A DNA stretch of 5,099 nt from an uncultured Candidatus Saccharibacteria bacterium (GTDB taxonomy: Bacteria; Patescibacteriota; Saccharimonadia; Saccharimonadales; Saccharimonadaceae). Shown in pieces: positions 1-5,099 of the stretch. Location: NCBI GenBank assembly GCA_937974295.1, contig CALBWN010000028.1, positions 1-5,099 of the forward strand, written 5' to 3'. Within the stretch, counting starts at the first letter, position 1. Every line of letters starts with the position of its first letter. The position numbers and the translations under genes were made by a program. The notes under the pieces are model-generated. The model saw only the letters and a program-made list of their open reading frames with translations, was not told the origin of the DNA and searched no databases.

Positions 1-717
1 GAGTTTTTTGACGATCTCCCGGCCCAAGCCTGGCGCCTCCGAACGATGGCACATCACACTCAGCGCATCGACCATCTCACCTGCCACGTAGAAATCGACA
101 CGCACCAAATCCTCTGCTTGGTAGCCCCGTAGTTCATAATTAAACGACCCATAGCCACTGGTCACCGACTTCAATTGATCATAAAAATCCGTCAGGAGAT
201 TTGCCAGTGGTGCCGCAAAGGAGATGAGGGCACGCTCGTCGATGTAACTGAGGTTCTTTTGCCGCCCACGCTTGCTAACGATGAGCTGAATCACTGCGCC
301 GATGTAATCTTGGGGCACAACGATCTCACCATCAATCCACGGCTCGCGAATCTCCTTGATCTGGGCTGGGTCAGGCAATTCGCTGGCAGACTTGATATCC
401 AGCTCATCACCATTGGTTAAGCTCACTTGGTAGTCGGTGCTCGGATTGGTGACGATCAGATCTAGATTGTACTCGCGCTCGAGCCGCTCACGAATGATAT
501 CCATATGCAAGAGACCAAGGAAGCCAATCCGCACACCATAACCCAACACCGGCGAATTCTCTGGCTCGAACTGCAGCGCACTATCGCTCAGGCTCAGCCG
601 CTCAATCGCCTCCTTCAGGTCATTGTAATCTTCGTTGGACACTGGAAAGAACCCTGCGTAGACGAAGGGCTTGACTTCTTTGTAGCCAGGGAGAGGCTGG
701 ACGGTTATCGCTGTCAT
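1..717 (-). pseudogene. lepA: LepA (elongation factor 4) fragment: domain III onward; GTPase half missing; 3' end beyond window
   Basis: LepA/EF4 is a ribosome-associated translational GTPase of about 600 residues. This frame of 239 codons, open to the window edge, reads PLPGYKEVKPFVYAGFFPV near its start (residues 8-26), then GFLGLLHMDIIRERLEREY at 65-83 and SGYGSFNYELRGYQAEDLVR further on. These are hallmark segments of domain III, domain V and the start of the C-terminal domain. Intact LepA carries about 285 residues before this point: the G domain with its P-loop and domain II. Here only six residues (MTAITV) precede the homology. An in-frame UAA lies 36 bases upstream of the ATG, and no LepA G-domain sequence appears elsewhere in the window. 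No Shine-Dalgarno is present, but an extended -10 element sits directly before the ATG. The frame is undamaged over its visible length, so the break is recent or the piece is expressed. Identity is certain; whether it is a pseudogene, a split gene, a second truncated copy or an assembly misjoin is open. Confidence 0.93.
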
Positions 718-733
718 GTTTGATATTATAGCA
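718..733 (-). promoter_or_regulatory. Extended -10 promoter giving a leaderless start of the lepA fragment
   Basis: On the minus strand TGCTATAAT occupies 733-725, a perfect TATAAT hexamer (730-725) with the TGn extension. The seven bases ATCAAAC (724-718) separate it from the ATG at 717. With standard spacing, transcription would start at 718 or 717, so the mRNA would be leaderless. The best -35 candidate at 17 bp spacing is TTCTCC, which is poor; extended -10 promoters often manage without a good -35. No ribosome binding site precedes the ATG, which agrees with leaderless initiation. Prediction only. Confidence 0.55.
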
Positions 734-753
734 AGTTTTGCAGCAGAGGAGAA

Positions 754-933
754 TTACCCTTCTTGCGAGAAACCCTTATGCTCTGCAGATGGATTAAGAT
801 GCTTTTCGCGGTAGTGCTGAATATGCGAGAACTGCTCGGGTGAGAGGCAAAACATTGGCCTATAGCCATCGATCGCTCTATACTTCTTCATCGCAATTCC
901 AAGCTTTTTTGCAGTATACTGCACACTATACAT
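754..933 (-). CDS. Possible small helix-turn-helix (MerR/excisionase-like) protein, 59 aa
   Basis: This short frame runs from an ATG to a UAA. The middle of the product reads YTAKKLGIAMKKYRAIDGYR, followed by LSPEQFSHIQHYREKHL. The pattern of a short helix with 'AxxLGI', then 'GYRP' and 'LSPEQxxxIxxYRE', recalls the winged HTH of MerR- and excisionase-type DNA-binding proteins (an 'xTAxxLGIS' helix followed by 'GYRxxLSxEdlxxI'). It is too short and too divergent to assign to a family. The codons look protein-like, and no competing frame in this stretch reads as well. No clear Shine-Dalgarno or promoter precedes the ATG (AAGAAGTGG is a weak candidate), and a UGA lies immediately before it in frame. 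It could be a real small regulator, the remnant of a longer decayed gene, or a chance ORF. It lies 36 bp upstream of the truncated lepA, between that gene and the split repeat-protein gene. Confidence 0.4.
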   Translation of the reverse strand: MYSVQYTAKKLGIAMKKYRAIDGYRPMFCLSPEQFSHIQHYREKHLNPSAEHKGFSQEG

Positions 934-1020
934 TCAGCCACTTCTTAAATTGTGCGACTAATCGTAGTATTCTGTCACATGGAAGTTCAGGAAGTATTCT
1001 TGTGAGTGAAGATGAGAGTA
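934..1020. other. AT-rich intergenic stretch, no gene recognised
   Basis: By hand count 961-1020 has 23 G+C in 60. Short open stretches on the minus strand (for example one ending EYFLNFHVTEYYD) follow the stop of the upstream ORF without any start signal. I find no terminator hairpin with a U-tract behind the stop at 1021 and no recognisable promoter for the small ORF at 933. Confidence 0.5.
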
Positions 1021-1848
1021 TTAGCGAAGGAGATGACTTTTACTTGAAACGTCATATGTGTTGAAGAATGTTTCATCGCGAGGTACCGATACTTTCGGCA
1101 ATGTCGGCTGCTGAGCACGAATATAGCCATAAAGCGTTGGTCTATTTGTCGTTGATCCGCCACTATGGTCATCAATAACAATGGCAGGTTTTGCACCAGC
1201 TGCTTCGGCTGTCTTTGATACGTAATCTACAATAGCATTATAAAACTCACCAACGTCTATTTTGTGAATATAGTTTTCTGTCGGGTTGAGCCCACGCACC
1301 AATAGCACATTATCGCCTGTTTGGCTATCACGCGTTTCGATAAGCATTGCTGCACCAACGATCCGCTCATTCTTCTTACCAGGTCGCGCTTTAATCATAA
1401 GAGAAGTAAAGTTCGGAAAATCTTCTGCTAATGAATCGTATTTATCAGCCCAGCATGCATCGGCAATTTGTCCCGACATCTCCATCAGTATGCCTCTTGT
1501 TGGAGTAAACTGTAGAGTAGTTGTGCCGAGTCGTTCGGCTTTTTGCTGGTGCAGATTCATTGCCTCTTCAAGAGCACGGGTACTGTTCATCTGTTTAAAC
1601 TTATTTGCTTGCTTCTTATCACTAAAATACTGGCCATATACTTCTTGATTAACAATATGCTCTATAAACTCGCGCATACTTGCCAGTGATTCAATTGATG
1701 GCTGAACGCTCAAACCGGCCATCTCACGACGTTGATTTGGCTGTTTGCGCATTGCCCAGGCGTAAACCAGTCGACGCATTGACTGATGCAAGCTCTTATA
1801 CGGTTGTAGCTCTTGAAACCCACGTGTAAAGTCAGCCGGGGAATCCAT
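1021..1848 (-). CDS. Uncharacterised protein, probably the C-terminal part of the upstream repeat protein (275 aa as an independent ORF)
   Basis: I do not recognise a named family. Residues 1-105 are mostly helical (RRLVYAWAM at 25-33, ALEEAMNLHQQKAERL at 92-107). A mixed alpha/beta region follows: TPTRGILMEMSGQIADACWA (115-134), then strands at ERIVGAAMLIETR (161-173) and NVLLVRGLNP (180-189), a helix around FYNAIVDYVSKTAEAAG (202-218), strand AIVIDD (222-227) and HSGGSTTNRP (228-237). The strand-helix order is compatible with a GNAT-like acyltransferase fold. A Cys132/His228 hydrolase is an alternative; neither is established. The ORF is in the same frame as the 541-aa gene upstream. From that gene's UAA, ten sense codons (GDFADTTRFV) lead into this ATG. 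AAGGAG lies at 1880-1875, leaving 26 bases to the ATG, too far for normal use, and no GTG or TTG start lies in frame between. It therefore probably belongs to one interrupted gene spanning 1021-3504. Confidence 0.75.
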   Translation of the reverse strand: MDSPADFTRGFQELQPYKSLHQSMRRLVYAWAMRKQPNQRREMAGLSVQPSIESLASMREFIEHIVNQEVYGQYFSDKKQANKFKQMNSTRALEEAMNLHQQKAERLGTTTLQFTPTRGILMEMSGQIADACWADKYDSLAEDFPNFTSLMIKARPGKKNERIVGAAMLIETRDSQTGDNVLLVRGLNPTENYIHKIDVGEFYNAIVDYVSKTAEAAGAKPAIVIDDHSGGSTTNRPTLYGYIRAQQPTLPKVSVPRDETFFNTYDVSSKSHLLR

Positions 1849-1878
1849 TACAAAGCGGGTAGTATCAGCAAAATCTCC

Positions 1879-3504
1879 TTATTGAACTTGCTCGACATAC
1901 TTCTGGAGAGCATCCTTGCGACGCTTAAGATTACTGACCTTGATATTTGCTTTTGGATCATTATTGTCAGTAGTATCAATACGATATTGTAAATCTTCTA
2001 GTTCAACAAAGATATCAGCGCGCAACTCATCGATTGCTTGACGCATACCGCCACCTTGAGTACCCGTTAGGGCGCGAGCGTGCATAATATCATTTCGTAA
2101 TACATCATAGCGTTCAATAACATCTGGGGTCCAGCCTATACGTTCTTTCTTACCAGCAACAGTTGCTATGCTGTAAACATCACTTGACCGATAGAATTCC
2201 TTCATGGCAGCAATGCGACCGTCTTCGGCTGCTTGGTTATGATAACGAATTTTTTCCTGTAACCCTGCATCACTATTGCCACCCCAACGAGAACCTTTAT
2301 AGCCCGTTAATGTCATGAGAACATCACGCAAAACTGGCGATTCCTCAAGCTGTTTTGTATAAACCTCATCAAGCTCTGCCGCCTGAAAAGCTTGTCGAAA
2401 TTTTTCAATCACACTCCGTAACTCAGTAATACCAGCCTCGCCTGCTGTTGTAACACCAAGCTGACACACTGTATCCGGGACATTACCGTCAAGCATCTCT
2501 TGAAGTAGTTTCACCCGCGAAACTGTTGCTGAGCCAAAGAATTCTTCTGCTCGCACCATAGAATCAGGACGCTTGTCTCCCATAAGTTCGCCACATCGAG
2601 CAAATGTCTCATCAGAAACATCTGATTCGAGAAGTACTTCATAGCGATCAGTCAACCCGGCAGCAAATCTCTGTTGATCAACAGCCATGCTATCAAGCAT
2701 TGTAAAGACCATATCAGCTGAACCATGGTCAATAAGTGCAAGCGAGACGGTTGTGCGATCAATACTAGGGTTGTTCTTTATAATACGCTCAAGATCATCC
2801 TCATTTAGCCCTTTATGCCGAGCTATATAACTTACCACTTTTGTAATATCAATGCTATTACATCTATCTTCCCGCGGGCTATTTATTGCCATAAGTACGT
2901 CATCAACATCGCCATAATCTATCAAATGGCACAACACACTATCTACATCAGTAATCTGCACCTCTTCTCTACGTAAAGCTAAGCCTCCCTCCCCTGCTTC
3001 AACCATTCGATGCGCTAATTCATCGTTTAATTCTGTAAAGTTTTCCAGGCCAACTTGAGACACCCATTTGTGACCTGCCCGTGTCATGCGCTTTGTGATA
3101 TCATCATAATCAACGCCGGGGAATTGCTTGAGCCGAAAAGGCACTGCAATTGAACCAATATCACATATCTGCTGCGCAATAGTGGGGTCGAGTTGACCAA
3201 AATACTTAAGGCCAACCAACAGCGTCACCTCATCTCCAGAGTCAAGCAATTTTTGTGCATCCTCCGTAGTCAAGTCAAGATGCGCAGTCGGCTTAGAATA
3301 ATCTCGACGGCTGATATAATCCCGAATCTCTTCAACTGTATGGCTCTTTTGTGCAGATAGCTCAGTCGCGTCAATACTACATTTTGCTAGCACCGCCGCA
3401 ATTGGAGGTGCGTCTTTTCGTGTATTACCTTCTTTGTTTGTATCGGCAGGCGTATTTGACTCGTCCAATAGCGTGCGTTTTCTTACTGTCTCTCTATTTG
3501 GCAT
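1879..3504 (-). CDS. Uncharacterised helical-repeat protein, 541 aa, probably the N-terminal part of an ~826-residue protein
   Basis: Function unknown. The N-terminus (1-75) is polar and lacks a signal peptide or membrane segment, suggesting a cytoplasmic protein. Residues 78-210 form about five degenerate units of 26-28 residues with the pattern L-[DN]-x2-[IL]-A-x6-G-x5-hydrophobic-x2-L-x2-F. Examples are LDPTIAQQICDIG (105-117), LNDELAHRMVEAGEG (159-173) and VDSVLCHLIDYGDVDDVL (187-204). A further helical stretch runs to about 345. Residues 380-541 carry GYKGSRWGGNSDAG (401-414) and a charged C-terminal helix (VSNLKRRKDALQKYVEQVQ). Such units resemble helical-solenoid repeats that I recall from large uncharacterised CPR proteins. 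I chose the ATG at 3504, not the in-frame ATG 54 bases upstream at 3558. A consensus promoter lies between the two and would start the transcript at 3504, so the extra 18 codons would not be transcribed from it. The gene ends in UAA and continues in the same frame into the next ORF. Confidence 0.88.
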   Translation of the reverse strand: MPNRETVRKRTLLDESNTPADTNKEGNTRKDAPPIAAVLAKCSIDATELSAQKSHTVEEIRDYISRRDYSKPTAHLDLTTEDAQKLLDSGDEVTLLVGLKYFGQLDPTIAQQICDIGSIAVPFRLKQFPGVDYDDITKRMTRAGHKWVSQVGLENFTELNDELAHRMVEAGEGGLALRREEVQITDVDSVLCHLIDYGDVDDVLMAINSPREDRCNSIDITKVVSYIARHKGLNEDDLERIIKNNPSIDRTTVSLALIDHGSADMVFTMLDSMAVDQQRFAAGLTDRYEVLLESDVSDETFARCGELMGDKRPDSMVRAEEFFGSATVSRVKLLQEMLDGNVPDTVCQLGVTTAGEAGITELRSVIEKFRQAFQAAELDEVYTKQLEESPVLRDVLMTLTGYKGSRWGGNSDAGLQEKIRYHNQAAEDGRIAAMKEFYRSSDVYSIATVAGKKERIGWTPDVIERYDVLRNDIMHARALTGTQGGGMRQAIDELRADIFVELEDLQYRIDTTDNNDPKANIKVSNLKRRKDALQKYVEQVQ

Positions 3505-3539
3505 GTGACAATAATAGGATAATTGTAAACCAATGTCAA
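3505..3539 (-). promoter_or_regulatory. Sigma70-type promoter for the repeat protein, predicted leaderless
   Basis: The minus strand carries TTGACA at 3539-3534 (perfect -35), a 17-bp spacer, and TATTAT at 3516-3511 (one mismatch from TATAAT). Six bases (TGTCAC) then precede the ATG at 3504. The canonical start point, the seventh base after the -10 hexamer, is the A of that ATG. No Shine-Dalgarno is present. This is the best promoter I see in the window and it fixes the start codon of the 541-aa gene. Confidence 0.8.
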
Positions 3540-3541
3540 TC

Positions 3542-3581
3542 AGCTGTATATGAACCATTTTATTGTTCCATAGACACAGCT
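3542..3581 (-). terminator. Imperfect inverted repeat after the GrpB gene; possible weak terminator or mRNA 3' structure
   Basis: The arms are 3542-3555 (AGCTGTATATGAAC on the plus strand) and 3565-3581 (GTTCCATAGACACAGCT), around a 9-base loop. They pair through AGCTGT, TATG and AAC blocks, with bulges of three bases and one base. It starts 14 bases after the stop of the GrpB gene and ends just before the -35 of the next promoter, the right place to end the upstream operon. It is not GC-rich and has no U-tract, so it is not a classical rho-independent terminator. Confidence 0.3.
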
Positions 3582-3595
3582 ACTTACCTTAGCGA

Positions 3596-4147
3596 TTAAA
3601 GATATGAGACGCTCCGCACAAAAGCCGCCTTACCTGCCGTATATGCCTCTCTGTTGTGTCGATACTGCTGTGCCAGCTCGTGTTTGAGTTTAGTATACTT
3701 CTCACGCAAGACACGGCTACTCCGCAGGCGATCACGAAAGATAATCTTCGGCGATGGCATCGCCTCTACCTGCTCGACATGGAGATGGTACTTCTGGCGT
3801 AGCGGATCCTCCACGTCATAGCCTTTGCCAAACTCCATCGTCAGCTCCGTCTCAGTATTAGTCATATTTTCGTAGCCAAGCGGGCGAAGCTGCTCTATCA
3901 ACCGCTGCTTCGCCCGACTGTCGAGCTTTTTCACAAGGAGTAGGCTATCTATGATTGGTTTGGCTGCCAATCCCGGCACCGCTGTGCTACCAATATGCTC
4001 GATGGTACACACCTCATCACCCAGCACACCACTTACCCGCGCTGCCTCAGCCATGAATAACTGTGGCCATCGTTCATCATATGGCACTACCTCTATCGGA
4101 AAGAGCTGGCCAATTTCTTCTGGTGTCATGGCGTCGAATTTGCTCAT
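3596..4147 (-). CDS. GrpB / UPF0157 family protein (nucleotidyltransferase fold)
   Basis: The 183-residue product is complete and of normal size for the family. It shows the family's signature: VPYDERWPQLF at 21-31, IEHIGSTAVPGLAAKPIID at 49-67, and YHLHV at 120-124. An FRDRLR segment follows at 137-142, then the basic C-terminal helix with Y151 and K153. The GST and Asp67 combination matches the GS...D pattern of the nucleotidyltransferase fold to which GrpB-like proteins are assigned. The physiological reaction is not well established for the family, and some members are fused to or neighbour dephospho-CoA kinase. The ATG lies 5 bp after the stop of the S51 peptidase gene. GAGAGA (4161-4156), inside the last codons of that gene, is eight bases away and can act as a weak ribosome binding site, so the two genes are almost certainly cotranscribed and translationally coupled. 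Met7 is a possible alternative start. Confidence 0.93.
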   Translation of the reverse strand: MSKFDAMTPEEIGQLFPIEVVPYDERWPQLFMAEAARVSGVLGDEVCTIEHIGSTAVPGLAAKPIIDSLLLVKKLDSRAKQRLIEQLRPLGYENMTNTETELTMEFGKGYDVEDPLRQKYHLHVEQVEAMPSPKIIFRDRLRSSRVLREKYTKLKHELAQQYRHNREAYTAGKAAFVRSVSYL

Positions 4148-4152
4148 CGTGG

Positions 4153-4734
4153 TTATCTCTCTATGTGAATATATTCCCCTTCATGTAGTCGCACTGTTGG
4201 CACCGCAGGAAACGCCGCTGCAAGCGCATCGGCACTTGCAACAGTACGTCGCTCTGCAGGATTATCGGCATTATAGTGGACAACAACATTCATTGGTAAG
4301 ATAGCCGAACCAGCATCAACTCCTCGATGACTCAAAAAATGCTGTGCAAGATAATTTGCTCCAGCTGATGAGCCAATATAAACTTTGCCACGCAGTAGTC
4401 GTTCTACCTCTGAGAAGTCATGAAGTTCTTGCAAGAGTCGGGTTGTCCTACCACCGTGAACGTAGATAATATGAGCGCGTCGAACTTGCTCAGCAAAACA
4501 GCTTTTGCTTGCCAATTCTCGTTTCGCCACAGGGAGATATTGATTATACCAGCCCGCCCAATCATCAAACTTCTGTCGCCATTCTTCATGCGGGCTAGCA
4601 AAGAACACATCAAGAATCCTAAGCTCATCTTTTCGTCCTGCAAAGAAATCTTGCAAATAGCTACCAAAATTACCCACCCAACGCTCTGCGCCACCACAGA
4701 GGATATATGTTGTCAGGAGTCTTTCTTGTGTCAT
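4153..4734 (-). CDS. Peptidase S51 / dipeptidase E-like protein (class I glutamine amidotransferase-like fold)
   Basis: The 193-residue protein has the layout of S51 serine peptidases (PepE and cyanophycinase relatives). An N-terminal strand carries LCGGAE (12-17). IIYVHGGRTTRLLQEL (89-104) corresponds to the 'GGNTxxL' oxyanion loop, and VYIGSSAGANYLA (118-130) is the nucleophile elbow with Ser123 as predicted catalytic serine. VVVHYN (150-155) places His153 where the catalytic His is expected. PepE itself hydrolyses Asp-X dipeptides; the substrate here cannot be read from sequence. It is somewhat shorter than PepE (about 230 residues), like many 'type 1 glutamine amidotransferase-like' members of the family. 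No signal peptide is seen, so it is cytoplasmic. AGAGGA (4745-4740), five bases from the ATG, is a good ribosome binding site and supports this start. The gene lies 24 bp after the Nudix gene and 5 bp before the GrpB gene in one operon. Confidence 0.88.
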   Translation of the reverse strand: MTQERLLTTYILCGGAERWVGNFGSYLQDFFAGRKDELRILDVFFASPHEEWRQKFDDWAGWYNQYLPVAKRELASKSCFAEQVRRAHIIYVHGGRTTRLLQELHDFSEVERLLRGKVYIGSSAGANYLAQHFLSHRGVDAGSAILPMNVVVHYNADNPAERRTVASADALAAAFPAVPTVRLHEGEYIHIER

Positions 4735-4739
4735 ACCGA

Positions 4740-4745
4740 TCCTCT
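4740..4745 (-). promoter_or_regulatory. Ribosome binding site of the S51 peptidase gene
   Basis: AGAGGA on the minus strand is followed by five bases and the ATG at 4734. It is the clearest Shine-Dalgarno in the window. It contrasts with the two promoter-proximal genes, which have none. Confidence 0.6.
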
Positions 4746-4758
4746 ATTAGGCAGAGTA

Positions 4759-5099
4759 TTACCGTTCCTCTATCATCTGCACCACACCCGTCTCACTATA
4801 CCTCTGGTAGGCAGTGAGAATCTGGCGTGTGGCGTCGTTGGTATTGAGCTGCAATGCTTCGTCTAGCGAGAACCACTGACCTGTCGCTACTTCCTCAGTA
4901 TCAGTGTGCGGTGCCTCGCTTTGCCATTGCTTGAGGCAAAACACTATAGTAAAGGCTTGTGTGTCACCATCGGGATAATGATACACTCGTCCTGGGCCAG
5001 ACTGCGTCGCAAAGAGCTCAAGGTCGCTGGCGCGCGCAGTGATTCCTGCTTCTTCACGTAGCTCATGTAGTGCCGCGCTGGCGTAACTATCGCCTTCCT
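4759..5099 (-). CDS. Nudix hydrolase, C-terminal part (5' end beyond window)
   Basis: The frame is open to the window edge: 113 codons plus two bases, ending in UAA. Its first codons read EGDSYASAALHELREEAGI, the second half of a Nudix box (G-x5-E-x7-R-E-U-x-E-E-x-G-U). The metal-binding glutamates of E-x2-EE and the final G-I are present. The box Glu before x7 is Asp, and the Arg of R-E is His. Downstream are the usual strands: QAFTIVFCLKQW, then EEVATGQWFSLDEALQL, a typical 'E..e..W.sldeal' element, and a C-terminal helix. Nudix enzymes cleave nucleoside diphosphates linked to another moiety; the substrate cannot be judged here. A GTG at 4986 gives a shorter ORF, but that start would discard the Nudix box. 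The gene is the most upstream visible member of the Nudix-S51-GrpB operon. Confidence 0.9.
   Translation of the reverse strand, partial: EGDSYASAALHELREEAGITARASDLELFATQSGPGRVYHYPDGDTQAFTIVFCLKQWQSEAPHTDTEEVATGQWFSLDEALQLNTNDATRQILTAYQRYSETGVVQMIEER

Noticed and set aside
911..922. Perfect 12-bp palindrome GCAGTATACTGC near the start of the small HTH-like ORF, a tempting autoregulatory operator.
   Set aside because: About one perfect 12-bp palindrome is expected by chance in 5 kb, it lies inside the ORF, and no second matching site is seen.
840..1064. Plus-strand ORF of 74 codons (serine- and histidine-rich product).
   Set aside because: No ribosome binding site or promoter, it overlaps the minus-strand genes on both sides, and its composition looks non-coding.
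1848..1880. AAGGAG after the 541-aa stop driving a tiny ORF (TTG start at 1871) that ends in TAATG, overlapping the ATG at 1848, as a translational coupler.
   Set aside because: The spacer to the TTG is only three bases and the ORF would be seven codons; the in-frame continuity across the UAA explains the arrangement more simply.
3505..3558. ATG at 3558 as the start of the repeat protein (18 extra residues).
   Set aside because: The promoter elements lie between it and the ATG at 3504, it has no ribosome binding site, and the extra residues overlap the inverted repeat and the -35.
754..4761. UGA reassigned as a sense codon (Gracilibacteria-type code), suggested by all-UAA stops.
   Set aside because: The recognised genes contain no in-frame UGA, whereas a reassigned code would place UGA inside them.
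4420..4866. Plus-strand ORF of 148 codons.
   Set aside because: It lies opposite the S51 and Nudix genes, which have clear family motifs; its product shows no recognisable domain and it has no start signals.
1..5099. CRISPR array, tRNA, rRNA, transposase or integrase.
   Set aside because: I looked for regularly spaced repeats, conserved RNA gene segments and recombinase motifs and saw none.

Overview
The window looks like a piece of a Patescibacteria (CPR) genome, most likely Candidatus Saccharibacteria (TM7). The main reason is the LepA fragment at the left edge, whose wording matches, as I remember it, LepA of that group. The central helical-repeat protein also resembles large uncharacterised CPR proteins. 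Both assignments rest on recognition, not on a search. Every supported gene lies on the minus strand, so the text below reads from right to left, in transcription order.

Right block (5099 to 3596): a tight, operon-like series of three small enzymes. These are the C-terminal part of a Nudix hydrolase (cut by the window edge), an S51-type serine peptidase / class I amidotransferase-like protein with a GSSAGA nucleophile motif, and a GrpB (UPF0157) nucleotidyltransferase-fold protein. The gaps are 24 and 5 bp, and the two internal starts have Shine-Dalgarno-like sequences. An imperfect inverted repeat follows the GrpB stop.

Central block (3539 to 1021): a near-consensus sigma70-type promoter (TTGACA, 17 bp, TATTAT) places transcription initiation on the A of an ATG, giving a predicted leaderless mRNA. 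That mRNA encodes a 541-residue protein with about five helical repeats of 26-28 residues and an uncharacterised C-terminal region. Its UAA stop is followed in the same frame by ten sense codons and then a 275-residue ORF with no well-placed ribosome binding site. The two ORFs read as one protein of about 826 sense codons interrupted by a single UAA.

Left block (1020 to 1): a more AT-rich stretch holds one weakly supported 59-residue ORF resembling a small helix-turn-helix protein. Then comes a lepA reading frame that begins abruptly at the start of LepA domain III. The GTPase domain and domain II are missing and found nowhere in the window, and an in-frame UAA lies 36 bases before the ATG. 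An extended -10 element (TGCTATAAT) sits so that the transcript would again start at or one base before the ATG.

The three points most worth following are the truncated lepA with its own leaderless promoter, the large repeat protein split by an in-frame UAA, and the repeated leaderless design with all visible stops being UAA. I see no tRNA, rRNA, CRISPR array, transposase or integrase.
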